Of a stretch of DNA of 64,000 nucleotides, positions 42,434-51,371 are shown piece after piece. Positions within the stretch are counted from its first letter, which is position 1, and each line of letters starts with the position of its first letter. Source of the DNA: Bordetella parapertussis (lineage in GTDB: Bacteria; Pseudomonadota; Gammaproteobacteria; Burkholderiales; Burkholderiaceae_B); the NCBI GenBank assembly GCA_945897365.1, contig CAMDFD010000015.1:1-64000 (forward strand), given 5' to 3'. Made by a program: the position numbers and the translations under genes. Under the pieces are notes generated by a model. The model did no database searches, had not been told where the DNA came from, and was given only the letters and a program-made list of their open reading frames with translations.

Positions 42434-43087
42434 TTACGCATCCGCTTTTTTAACTGCAGCAACAAACTCAGCGATGCGTTGAGCTGATTTGATCCCGGGC
42501 TCTAACTCAACGCCGCTACTAACATCGACTGCCCAAGGTCGGATGTTGTGCAGCGGCTCTAGCAGGGTTTGCGCATTGAGGCCGCCGGATAAAATAATCG
42601 GTGCACGTTGTGCAGGATCAAGCGCCAAAAGTCCTGACAGCAGCGCATGATCAAAAGTGTGACCACTTCCACCATAGGCAGGCGTATAACTATCAAACAA
42701 CCAAGCTCTTGCCTCGGAAAATTGTAAACATGACTCTATCAGACCTTGCGCAGTATCCATCCCCGGCGCGCCCACACGAAAGGCCTTGATATAAGGGGTC
42801 GAAAATGATGCGCAAAACTCCGGGGGTTCTTCGCCATGAAATTGCAAAAGCGTGGGGCACATCGTGTCAATGACGTTTTGAACAACCTGTCGCTCAGGAT
42901 TCACGAAAAGCGCGACAGAACTCACGAAAGCAGGGAGAGCGTGCACAAGCTGCGCAGCACGCTCAGCTGAAACAAAGCGCTTACTCGAAGGATGAAATAC
43001 GAAACCTACCGCATCCGCTCCCGCATTGACAGCGCACGTCAAGTCCTCGTGTCGCGTAATGCCGCAAATTTTAATTCTCGTTCGCAT
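42434..43087 (-). CDS. trpF: Phosphoribosylanthranilate isomerase
   Basis: Tryptophan synthesis. The protein starts MRTRIKICGITRHEDLTCAV (ATG with GAGGGAAAG upstream; the frame to 43108 adds seven residues overlapping truA). It contains GADAVGFVFHPSSKRFVS, FHGEEPPEFC, and the C-terminal SGGLNAQTLLEPL and AVDVSSGVELEPGIKS for phosphate binding. It lies just after truA, as in other Burkholderiales; trpB/trpA, which usually follow, are not here, and tRNA-Val is next instead. Confidence 0.95.
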   Translation of the reverse strand: MRTRIKICGITRHEDLTCAVNAGADAVGFVFHPSSKRFVSAERAAQLVHALPAFVSSVALFVNPERQVVQNVIDTMCPTLLQFHGEEPPEFCASFSTPYIKAFRVGAPGMDTAQGLIESCLQFSEARAWLFDSYTPAYGGSGHTFDHALLSGLLALDPAQRAPIILSGGLNAQTLLEPLHNIRPWAVDVSSGVELEPGIKSAQRIAEFVAAVKKADA

Positions 43088-43097
43088 CGTCTTTCCC

Positions 43098-43883
43098 TCA
43101 ATACCCAAGAAAATCCAAACCCACTGAACGCGCTGTCACGACAGGTAACGCATAGCCAGGATATGTCACATCCGTTAGATACAAACCATCCGGCGCAAAA
43201 GTTGGGGCACCTTGAGTGCGATCCCGAGCCTCAAGCACCTGTTTCACATAGTCTACAGGCTCTCGCCCTTGTCCAACCTGAACGAGAGCACCCATTATAT
43301 TTCGTACCATGTGGTGCAAAAAAGCATTGGCTCGAAGTTGGATAACGATACGTCCTCCATGCTGAGTAATGTCCAGCGCGTAAAGGGTTCGGACAGGAGA
43401 TTTAGCTTGGCATTGCGAAGATCTAAAGCTGCTGAAGTCATGCTCACCGAGGAGGCAATGCGCCGCCTGTTGCATGGCCTCGACATTGAGCGGCTGAAAT
43501 ACCCAACCTGCTCTGCCCTGCCACAGCGGATGGCGCACCCGAGTATTGAGTAAGACATATGTATAGGCGCGTGAGGTTGCTGAAAAGCGCGCATGAAATT
43601 CAGCAGGCACGGACTGAGCCCATTGCACCGAAATTGAATCTGGCAAATGTGCATTGGTCCCTCGCACCCAAGACTCTGGGCTGCGCGTGACAAACGTATC
43701 AAGATGGATGACCTGATTCAACCCATGGACACCGGTATCTGTTCGACCAGCACAGACCGTATTGATTGGTGCACCTACAAAGGCCTGGAGTGCACGTTCA
43801 AGAGTATCTTGAACGGTCTGACCGTGCGTTTGTTTTTGCCAACCTTGCCATGAGCGACCATCATAAGCGATGCCAAGCGCCAT
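43098..43883 (-). CDS. truA: tRNA pseudouridine(38-40) synthase TruA
   Basis: Isomerises uridines 38-40 in the anticodon stem. Core motifs: MALGIAYDGRSWQGWQ, VCAGRTDTGVHGLNQVIHLD (catalytic Asp in RTDTGVH), FHARFSATSRAYTYVL and LHHMVRNIMGALVQVG. I start at the ATG of MALGIAYDG because family members begin there. The frame continues to a GTG at 43970 inside the end of fimV, adding 29 residues unlike the family, which remains possible. It is followed closely by trpF. Confidence 0.94.
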   Translation of the reverse strand: MALGIAYDGRSWQGWQKQTHGQTVQDTLERALQAFVGAPINTVCAGRTDTGVHGLNQVIHLDTFVTRSPESWVRGTNAHLPDSISVQWAQSVPAEFHARFSATSRAYTYVLLNTRVRHPLWQGRAGWVFQPLNVEAMQQAAHCLLGEHDFSSFRSSQCQAKSPVRTLYALDITQHGGRIVIQLRANAFLHHMVRNIMGALVQVGQGREPVDYVKQVLEARDRTQGAPTFAPDGLYLTDVTYPGYALPVVTARSVGLDFLGY

Positions 43884-43962
43884 CCGCTTGAGCTCACCAC
43901 CTGAATCAGAGGCTTTTACTGCCTCTAACTCGCAAGGCTGCGCCAAAGCCAACGCCGGCGAC

Positions 43963-45735
43963 TCAGACACTTGTTTTAGCAGATCCAGAAGTGGGTATGG
44001 GTGTGGGTGTCGGCGTGGGCGTGGGCGTGGGCTTGTCCTCCGCTGACAAATTCAAGTCAATGGCCTGAAGCTTCTGATCGAAATCCGCTGCAAGACCTGG
44101 TGGATTGTGCGGCACTTGATCTGACTCATCATCCCGCGTCTTGTTTCCAGCACGTTTTAACAAAAAGGCAATCAGCAACGCGAGCAAAGCGGAAATACCC
44201 AACACTAGGCCAAGAACATGATCAGAGGCGTATTGCTTGACTTTGGCAAGACCGGTTTTGACTTCACGTGCGGCGGCTGCCTCAGTACCCTGACCTTGAG
44301 CAACTTGGGGGCTGGAGACTGCGCCTGAGGATGCCGCAGCACTACCTGCAGAACCCGCAGCAGTATCTATTGCACTTGATGCACTTGATGCACTTGATGC
44401 ACTCGACGCGCTAGATGTGCTCGAAGAACCATCTTTACCAGCAGCACCTGTAGAACTAACAGCACCCGGAGTTCCTGTTGATCCTGTTGATCCTGTTGAT
44501 CCTGTTGAACCTGTCGAACCTGTCGGACCTGTTGAACCTGTCGGACCTGTTGAGCCTGTTGAACCTGTTGAACCTGTCGGACCTGTTGAACCTGTCGAGC
44601 CTGTTGAACCTGTCGAGCCTGTTGAACCTGTCGAACCTGTCGAACCTGTCGAACCTGTCGAACCTGTTGAGCCTGTTGAGCCTGTTGAGCCTGTTGAGCC
44701 AGCTGAGCCTGGTGAGCCTAGACCCGTTGACCCGGCTGTCCGCGAAGAGCCAACTGCAGCCAGACTTTTCTGCAATGCGTCTTTTAGCTCCTCAACATTT
44801 TTTTTCAGAGCCTCCAGACGCGACTGCGTATCACGTAATTCATTGGCACTCGCAACAAGTGCATCAGCTATTTGATCCGCAGGACTCGTTGAGTCAAGCT
44901 TGACTTGATCACTGGTCGGTACAACGGTGCTGGACGATGGCGCAGGAGCAGTGACCGCACCTGATTGTGTTGAAGTCGACGCAACAACGGGCACAGCCAC
45001 ACTCACCTGCCCTGCTCCACGGCGAGCCCTAAAAGCTTGATCGTGTTTAAGAAACATGGAGCGCGCATACTTGGCATCAACAGCGCGTATCGTTGCGGCA
45101 TCAGGAATATTGAGCGTTGTGCCCGCACGTAATAAATTCATGTTGTCGTTCATGAAGGCTTGAGGATTCGTCTCATAAATAGCCCACATGACTTGATAAA
45201 TATCCGCATTGGGTACAGCTTTGGTCAGCGCGATCGCGTACAACGTATCGCCACGCACAACACGAACTGAACTAGCAGAACCCGCCGAGGTATCTTTGGT
45301 TAGTACCAAATAGCTAGATTGGATGGATCTCGTGCCTGAGGCCGTCGAAAGTCGAATCAACACATCGATGACAGGACGGTTGACCGCCTGAGTCGACTTG
45401 AGAACAACAATGCGCGAAGACGACTCAAAACCTGGCTCAACCGTCACGGAAAGAGTCTCCAGGGCGGCAGGCAAAGTCAAACCCGCTTGCGCCCAGGCCG
45501 CTGCATCCGCAACCGTTGCACTCAAGACCTTGATATCATCAGCGCTCAGACCACGTAAGGGAATAGCAACCTCGAGAGGCGTGCCGGGAGCAGAATTGAC
45601 TCGACCGTGACCAGGCTGGGCAGCCATGGCGCCCCCCATCAGCGCTGCGAGCGAGACTCCGATGGACAGCCAAATCGGAGAAGCGGCTCGTCTCAGAACG
45701 CCACCGGAAGAATTCAATTGCCTTGCCATATTCAT
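43963..45735 (-). CDS. fimV: FimV-like LysM protein with collagen-like GST repeats
   Basis: Inner-membrane protein of the FimV family, linked to polar organisation and type IV pili. It has a signal (IGVSLAALMGGAMAA), the FimV N-domain (PLEVAIPLRGLSADDIKVLS), a LysM-like domain (RVVRGDTLYAIALTKAVPNA), a coiled coil (LRDTQSRLEALKKNVEEL) and a TM helix (LGLVLGISALLALLIAFLL). Its odd feature is a stretch of about 27 Gly-Ser/Pro-Thr triplets (44474-44718), followed by Ser-Ser-Ala repeats and a C-terminal Pro-Thr repeat. The TPR-type FimV C-domain of longer homologues is missing. ATG at 45735 has AAGGA. Confidence 0.88.
   Translation of the reverse strand: MNMARQLNSSGGVLRRAASPIWLSIGVSLAALMGGAMAAQPGHGRVNSAPGTPLEVAIPLRGLSADDIKVLSATVADAAAWAQAGLTLPAALETLSVTVEPGFESSSRIVVLKSTQAVNRPVIDVLIRLSTASGTRSIQSSYLVLTKDTSAGSASSVRVVRGDTLYAIALTKAVPNADIYQVMWAIYETNPQAFMNDNMNLLRAGTTLNIPDAATIRAVDAKYARSMFLKHDQAFRARRGAGQVSVAVPVVASTSTQSGAVTAPAPSSSTVVPTSDQVKLDSTSPADQIADALVASANELRDTQSRLEALKKNVEELKDALQKSLAAVGSSRTAGSTGLGSPGSAGSTGSTGSTGSTGSTGSTGSTGSTGSTGSTGSTGSTGSTGPTGSTGSTGSTGPTGSTGPTGSTGSTGSTGSTGSTGTPGAVSSTGAAGKDGSSSTSSASSASSASSASSAIDTAAGSAGSAAASSGAVSSPQVAQGQGTEAAAAREVKTGLAKVKQYASDHVLGLVLGISALLALLIAFLLKRAGNKTRDDESDQVPHNPPGLAADFDQKLQAIDLNLSAEDKPTPTPTPTPTPIPTSGSAKTSV
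44474..44718. repeat. Nine-base minisatellite encoding Gly-Ser/Pro-Thr triplets in fimV
   Basis: About 27 tandem units of the type CCTGTTGAA/CCTGTCGAA on the plus strand, with third-position and a few Ser/Pro changes. The period of nine keeps the frame, so unit gain or loss changes only protein length. A second nine-base repeat (Ser-Ala units) occurs at about 44374-44412 and a hexamer Pro-Thr repeat near 43995-44035. Confidence 0.92.
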
Positions 45736-45746
45736 ATTTCCTTGAT

Positions 45747-46874
45747 TTAGAGCTCGCCTAACGTAATGCGCAACATGCGGCGCAAAGGCTCTGCAGCCCC
45801 CCACAACAGCTGATCACCGATCGTAAAAGCACCGAGATATTCGGGTCCCATGGAAAGCTTTCTCATTCGTCCAACGGGGATATCCATGGTTCCGGTCACT
45901 GACACGGGTGACAAAGCACGCAAGGTGTCTTCTTTGGTGTTGGGAATAAACTTGGCCCAGGCTGTGCCTTGGGCAACAATATCGGCAAGCTCGTCGATCG
46001 GGACATCGCGCTTGAGTTTGATGGTTAATGCCTGACTATGGCAGCGCATCGCACCAACGCGAACGCACAGACCATCGATTGGAATCGGTGTTGTACCAAA
46101 GCCCTCGCCTCGACCTAAAATTTTATTGGTCTCGGCTTCGCCCTTCCATTCTTCGCGGGACATGCCGTTACCGAGATCCTTGTCGATCCAGGGAATTAAA
46201 TTGCCAGCCAGAGGAATACCGAAATGCTCGGTTGGCAATTGACCGGACTGCTGCGCAGAAAGAACTTTACGATCGATGTCTAAAATTGCCGAAGCGGGAT
46301 CGGCAAGCTCGGCCTTCACTGAGGCATTGAGTAAACCAAACTGTGTCAGCAACTCACGCATGTGTTGCGCCCCACCACCCGAAGCCGCCTGATACGTCAT
46401 GCTGGTCATCCATTCGATCAAGTCATGCTTGAACAAACCAGCAAGTCCCATCATCATGCAGCTGACGGTGCAATTACCACCAATATAGTCGCGCACTCCA
46501 CGTTGTAGTGCCGCGTCAATCACATCACGATTGACGGGATCCAAAACAATGATGGCATCGCTTTTCATGCGCAGCGTGCTCGCCGCATCAATCCAAATAC
46601 CTGTCCATCCCGCTGCCCGTAACTTTGGATACACCTCGATGGTGTAGTCACCACCTTGGGCCGTCACAATAATCGGTAGTTTTTTAAGAGCGTCGAGATC
46701 GAACGCATTTTGCAGCGCAGTAGAACCCGCCCAGTCGGGCGCCCGCCCACCAGCATTGCTGGTGGAGAAAAACACTGGATCGATCAGCCCAAAGTCACCC
46801 TCAGCACGCATACGCTGCATGAGAACAGACCCAACCATACCGCGCCAACCTACCAATCCGACTGACTTTTTCAT
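45747..46874 (-). CDS. asd: Aspartate-semialdehyde dehydrogenase
   Basis: NADPH-dependent step shared by lysine, threonine, methionine and peptidoglycan precursors. The 375-residue protein starts VGLVGWRGMVGSVLMQRM, the proteobacterial form. It has the active-site Cys in GGNCTVSCMMMGL, and QAASGGGAQHMRELL. Between leuB and fimV on the same strand, the standard Burkholderiales order. Confidence 0.97.
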   Translation of the reverse strand: MKKSVGLVGWRGMVGSVLMQRMRAEGDFGLIDPVFFSTSNAGGRAPDWAGSTALQNAFDLDALKKLPIIVTAQGGDYTIEVYPKLRAAGWTGIWIDAASTLRMKSDAIIVLDPVNRDVIDAALQRGVRDYIGGNCTVSCMMMGLAGLFKHDLIEWMTSMTYQAASGGGAQHMRELLTQFGLLNASVKAELADPASAILDIDRKVLSAQQSGQLPTEHFGIPLAGNLIPWIDKDLGNGMSREEWKGEAETNKILGRGEGFGTTPIPIDGLCVRVGAMRCHSQALTIKLKRDVPIDELADIVAQGTAWAKFIPNTKEDTLRALSPVSVTGTMDIPVGRMRKLSMGPEYLGAFTIGDQLLWGAAEPLRRMLRITLGEL

Positions 46875-46968
46875 TTCAAAGAAACCACTAAAGATAAAAG
46901 ATATAAATCATTTTAGCCCAGTGACCTCAGAAAATGAGGCTACAGGGCTAAGTCACTGCTAAGTCACT

Positions 46969-48045
46969 TTAAGCCAAAGCCTTCAGAACAGCATCACCCA
47001 TGGCGGACGTACCGACCTTGGTCATACCTGGCTCATAAATATCCGCGGTTCGCAGACCTTGTTGCAAGACCTTTTGCACAGCCTGCTCAATTCGGTCGGC
47101 AAGGGCGGCGCCATCCAGCGAGTAACGCAACATCATCGCAGCGGATAAGATGGTCGCCAGCGGGTTGGCAATCCCTTGACCTGCGATATCGGGAGCGGAT
47201 CCGTGGCTAGGCTCATAAAGACCCTGACCGGACGCATTGAGAGACGCCGAAGGCAACATGCCGATCGAGCCCGTCAACATCGCGGCCTCATCAGACAAAA
47301 TATCACCGAATAGATTGCCAGTGACGATCACATCGAACTCACGCGGCGCACGCACGAGTTGCATGGCAGCATTATCCACATACATATGCGTCAACGCGAT
47401 ATCGGGATAGTCTTTCGCAACGTCAATGACAATGTCACGCCAAAGCTGAGAGGTCTCAAGCACGTTGGCTTTGTCGACACTACACAACTTGCCTTTGCGC
47501 TTTTGTGCAGCTTGAAAGCCGAGGTGCGCGATACGACGAATCTCTGGCTCGGCATAACGCATCGTGTCAAAACCTTCACGAGACCCTGCATAAGGGCCAT
47601 CCGTCGCAGTACGGATACCGCGCGGCGTACCAAAATAGATATCCCCTGTGAGCTCGCGCAAAATCAAAATATCCAATCCGGATACGATTTCTGGCTTGAG
47701 TGAAGAGGCATTCGCAAGCTCTGGATACAAAATAGCAGGACGTAAATTTGCAAATAAGCCAAGCGCTTTACGCAAGCCCAAAATGGCCTGCTCCGGACGA
47801 TGCTCACGCGGTAGCTTGTCATATTTCCAATCGCCAACCGCACCAAACAAAATAGCATTGGATTCTTGGGCGAGCTTTAACGTCGCAGGAGGCAACGGAT
47901 GTCCATGCAAATCATAAGCGGTACCACCGACAGGCGCTTCATTGATTTCAAGCGAAGGAGCTACTACGCGCAATACACGAACAGCCTGTTCGATAATTTC
48001 AGAACCAATACCATCGCCTGGGAGTACAGCAATTTTCTTTGTCAT
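46969..48045 (-). CDS. leuB: 3-isopropylmalate dehydrogenase
   Basis: Oxidative decarboxylation in leucine synthesis. The 358-residue protein has KIAVLPGDGIGSEIIEQAV, GLRKALGLFANLRPA, LRELTGDIYFGTPRG (the RELTGG-like substrate motif), and VTGNLFGDILSDEAAML, plus PSHGSAPDIAGQGIANPLA. It is downstream of leuC-leuD on the same strand. Confidence 0.97.
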   Translation of the reverse strand: MTKKIAVLPGDGIGSEIIEQAVRVLRVVAPSLEINEAPVGGTAYDLHGHPLPPATLKLAQESNAILFGAVGDWKYDKLPREHRPEQAILGLRKALGLFANLRPAILYPELANASSLKPEIVSGLDILILRELTGDIYFGTPRGIRTATDGPYAGSREGFDTMRYAEPEIRRIAHLGFQAAQKRKGKLCSVDKANVLETSQLWRDIVIDVAKDYPDIALTHMYVDNAAMQLVRAPREFDVIVTGNLFGDILSDEAAMLTGSIGMLPSASLNASGQGLYEPSHGSAPDIAGQGIANPLATILSAAMMLRYSLDGAALADRIEQAVQKVLQQGLRTADIYEPGMTKVGTSAMGDAVLKALA

Positions 48046-48102
48046 GTTTGACTCATCTAAAAAATAATGGGCCGGCGAACCGGCCCGATATACAGGTCGT
48101 TT

Positions 48103-48759
48103 TTATCTCGCACCGATTGGCACGACGTCCAACCAAGGATGACGAGCCAGTCGCTCATTTTCAAACTGACGGATCTTGTCGGCATGACGCAAGGTCAGAC
48201 CAATTTCATCCAACCCGTTCAACAAGCAATATTTGCGATGTGCCGTAATGTCAAAATTCATTGCACGACCATCTGGTGCGATCACAACTTGCTTTTCGAG
48301 GTCGATCGTGAGCTTGTAGCCGACAAAGCCACGCACTTCGTCAAATAAACGGGCAACCTCGAGCTCAGTCAGCACGATCGGTAAAAAACCCGTCTTGTAA
48401 CTATTGTTAAAAAAGATGTCTGCAAAGGATGGAGCGATCACAGCACGGAATCCATACTGCGCAAGCGCCCAAGGTGCATGCTCACGGCTCGAACCACACC
48501 CAAAGTTCTTGCGGCCCAATAAAATCGAGGCATCTTTGTAGCGGGAGTGATTAAGAATAAACTCAGGATTCAGCGGACGCTTGGAATTGTCCATGCCAGG
48601 TTCGCCGTGATCCAAATAACGTATCTCATCAAAGAGGTTCGGGCCAAAGCCAGAGCGCTTGATAGACTTGAGAAACTGCTTGGGGATGATGAGGTCCGTA
48701 TCGACGTTTTCACGATCGAGTGGTGCGACCAGTCCTTGGTGTGTTGTAAATGCGTCCAT
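48103..48759 (-). CDS. leuD: 3-isopropylmalate dehydratase small subunit
   Basis: Swivel domain of isopropylmalate isomerase. The 218-residue protein starts MDAFTTHQGLVAPLDRENVD, then TDLIIPKQFLKSI, LLGRKNFGCGSSREHAPWAL and SFADIFFNNSYKTGFLPI. It is six bases after leuC; the entericidin-like gene that I recall between leuC and leuD in some relatives is absent. Confidence 0.97.
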   Translation of the reverse strand: MDAFTTHQGLVAPLDRENVDTDLIIPKQFLKSIKRSGFGPNLFDEIRYLDHGEPGMDNSKRPLNPEFILNHSRYKDASILLGRKNFGCGSSREHAPWALAQYGFRAVIAPSFADIFFNNSYKTGFLPIVLTELEVARLFDEVRGFVGYKLTIDLEKQVVIAPDGRAMNFDITAHRKYCLLNGLDEIGLTLRHADKIRQFENERLARHPWLDVVPIGAR

Positions 48760-48765
48760 GTCTGT

Positions 48766-50169
48766 TTACCGGAAGTTACGTACGTCGACAAAATGACCAG
48801 CAATCGCAGCAGCGGCTGCCATGGCTGGACTCACGAGATGGGTTCTACCACCTTGGCCCTGACGACCTTCGAAGTTGCGATTAGAGGTCGAGGCACAACG
48901 TTCCTGGGGCTCGAGACGATCGGCATTCATCGCCAAACACATCGAACAGCCTGGCTCGCGCCACTCAAAACCCGCCTCGATAAAGATCTTGTCGAGTCCT
49001 TCGCGCTCAGCTTGGGCTTTGACCAAGCCAGAACCCGCAACGACCATCGCCTGACGGACATTGCTAGCCACGCGTTTACCACGCGCCACAACAGCTGCTG
49101 CACGCAAGTCTTCGATCCGTGAATTGGTACAAGAACCAATAAACACGCGATCAATCTTGATGTCTTCGATTGGTGTATTGGGTTTAAGACCCATGTACTC
49201 CAGCGCACGCTCCATGCCAGTGCGACGGGCTTCATCCTTTTCGCGTTCTGGATCAGGCACACGACCGGTCACAGGAAGAACCATCTCGGGCGAAGTGCCC
49301 CAGGTGACTTGAGGCACAATCTGACGTGCATCGATTTCTACGACGCGGTCAAAGTGCGCACCCTCATCGGTGTGCAAGGTTTTCCAATAGGAAACCGCCT
49401 GATCCCAAAGTGCACCACTCGGTGCAAAGGGTCGACCCACAAAATAATCGATGGTCTTTTGATCAACAGCCACCATGCCAGAACGCGCACCCGCCTCGAT
49501 CGACATGTTGCACAGAGTCATACGACCTTCGATGGATAAATCGCGAATCGCACTTCCTGCAAACTCAATGGCGTGCGCGGTACCACCTGCAGTGCCAATC
49601 ACACCGATGATATGCAAAATAATGTCTTTGGCAGTACAGCCCGCCGGTAACGTACCCTCAACCCGCACCAACATGTTTTTATTTTTCTTGGCTTGCAGCG
49701 TTTGCGTGGCCATCACGTGCTCGACTTCTGACGTGCCAATACCAAACGCCAAGGCACCCACAGCCCCGTGGGTACTGGTGTGCGAGTCGCCACAGACTAC
49801 CGTCATGCCAGGCAAGGTTGCGCCTTGCTCGGGGCCAATCACGTGGACAATCCCCTGACGCAGGTCATTCATTTTGAACTCAATGACCTGATGCTTTTCG
49901 CAGTTGGCGTCGAGTGTATCGACTTGGAGCTTTGAAATAGGGTCCGCGATGCCTTGAGCGCGATCCACCGTCGGCACGTTGTGATCGGCCACCGCCAAGT
50001 TGGCGTTGAGGCGCCAAAGCTTACGACCGGCCAAATCAAGACCCTCAAAGGCCTGGGGACTCGTCACTTCATGGAGAAGATGACGGTCGATATAAAGAAT
50101 AGCAGTGCCATCTGATTCTTCGTGAACCACATGGGCATCCCATAACTTGTCGTATAAGGTTTTTTTCAT
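48766..50169 (-). CDS. leuC: 3-isopropylmalate dehydratase large subunit
   Basis: Aconitase-family subunit with a [4Fe-4S] cluster. The 467-residue protein has TLYDKLWDAHVVHEE, TVVCGDSHTSTHGAVGALAF, and the cluster cysteines in FIGSCTNSRIEDLRAAA and GFEWREPGCSMCLAMN. It is the first leu gene in this unit; aroC lies upstream on the same strand. Confidence 0.97.
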   Translation of the reverse strand: MKKTLYDKLWDAHVVHEESDGTAILYIDRHLLHEVTSPQAFEGLDLAGRKLWRLNANLAVADHNVPTVDRAQGIADPISKLQVDTLDANCEKHQVIEFKMNDLRQGIVHVIGPEQGATLPGMTVVCGDSHTSTHGAVGALAFGIGTSEVEHVMATQTLQAKKNKNMLVRVEGTLPAGCTAKDIILHIIGVIGTAGGTAHAIEFAGSAIRDLSIEGRMTLCNMSIEAGARSGMVAVDQKTIDYFVGRPFAPSGALWDQAVSYWKTLHTDEGAHFDRVVEIDARQIVPQVTWGTSPEMVLPVTGRVPDPEREKDEARRTGMERALEYMGLKPNTPIEDIKIDRVFIGSCTNSRIEDLRAAAVVARGKRVASNVRQAMVVAGSGLVKAQAEREGLDKIFIEAGFEWREPGCSMCLAMNADRLEPQERCASTSNRNFEGRQGQGGRTHLVSPAMAAAAAIAGHFVDVRNFR

Positions 50170-50229
50170 GTCGCTGTCACATTCGTTGGATAGGTTTAAC
50201 GCTTGATTATGCCATAGGAGACAGGGGGT

Positions 50230-51306
50230 TTAACCTCTGTCAGCCACATCTCCGCACTGGGCGCGATGACGTAACGCATGGTCTGCCAAAATAATCGCTA
50301 ATAAGGCTTCAGCAATGGGGGTGGCACGAATACCAACGCAAGGGTCATGGCGTCCCAAGGTCTGAACAGAAACGGGGTTGCCGGCGCGATCGATCGAACG
50401 TCGCTCGAGACGAATGCTAGAGGTCGGCTTGATGGCTAAACTCACCGTGATAGGTTGACCCGTTGAAATACCCCCCAACACGCCGCCAGCGTGGTTGGTT
50501 AAAAAACCCTCGGGGGTAATTTCATCGCCGTGCTCTGAGCCACGTTGAACAATGCTGTGAAATCCAGCACCAATCTCTACACCTTTGACCGCATTCAAGC
50601 CCATCATGGCATGCGCAATATCGGCATCGAGACGATCATAAATCGGCTCGCCCCAACCCGCTGGCAGGCCCTCGGCAACCACTTCAATCCGGGCGCCTGC
50701 TGAATCTCCGTCTTTACGTAACTTGTCCATATAAGACTCGAGTTCAGCAACGATATCCGGATTGGCAGAATAAAAAGGATTGTGAGGCACGTGCTCCCAA
50801 CTCTTAAAGGGCATAGGGATCGGCCCAAGCTGACTCATATAGCCGCGCACCGTGACCCCGTATTGCTCGGCGAGCCATTTTTTGGCAATGGCGCCCGCAG
50901 CAACTGTTGGGGCCGTCAATCGAGCAGACGAACGACCGCCACCGCGCGGATCGCGGACACCATATTTTTTAAAATACGCATAGTCAGCGTGACCTGGACG
51001 AAAAGTATCGGCAATCGCACTGTAATCTTTACTCCGGGCATCGACGTTTCGGATCAGCAACGCAATCGGCGTTCCAGTCGTTTTACCCTCGAAGATGCCA
51101 GACAAGATTTCGACCTGATCGGCTTCCTGACGCTGCGTCACATGTCGCGAGGTTCCAGGGCGACGACGGTCAAGTTCAAGTTGGATATCCTCAACGGCCA
51201 GCGTCAGTCCGGGCGGGCACCCGTCCACCACACAGCCAATCGCAGGGCCGTGTGACTCACCAAAGTTGGTGACGCAAAATAATGTACCTAAAGTGTTGCC
51301 AGACAT
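50230..51306 (-). CDS. aroC: Chorismate synthase
   Basis: Last step to chorismate, FMN-dependent. The protein starts MSGNTLGTLFCVTNFGESHG (ATG at 51306), the universal N-terminus. An upstream TTG at 51339 adds 11 residues and is less likely. RRRPGTSRHVTQRQEADQVE, GGGRSSARLTAPTVAAGAIA and NHAGGVLGGISTGQPI complete the AroC signatures. Confidence 0.96.
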   Translation of the reverse strand: MSGNTLGTLFCVTNFGESHGPAIGCVVDGCPPGLTLAVEDIQLELDRRRPGTSRHVTQRQEADQVEILSGIFEGKTTGTPIALLIRNVDARSKDYSAIADTFRPGHADYAYFKKYGVRDPRGGGRSSARLTAPTVAAGAIAKKWLAEQYGVTVRGYMSQLGPIPMPFKSWEHVPHNPFYSANPDIVAELESYMDKLRKDGDSAGARIEVVAEGLPAGWGEPIYDRLDADIAHAMMGLNAVKGVEIGAGFHSIVQRGSEHGDEITPEGFLTNHAGGVLGGISTGQPITVSLAIKPTSSIRLERRSIDRAGNPVSVQTLGRHDPCVGIRATPIAEALLAIILADHALRHRAQCGDVADRG

Positions 51307-51371
51307 GGGAAGCGAACCGTCAAAGTTGAGCGCGTTCAAAGAGAGACGCGCGGCAAAGCCACATTATTGCA

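Noticed and set aside
44374..44720. Repeat array that could be mistaken for CRISPR, and the long plus-strand frame across it
   Set aside because: The nine-base units are contiguous without spacers and lie in frame inside fimV. The antisense frame is a Pro-Val-Glu mirror of the Gly-Ser-Thr repeat with no independent support.
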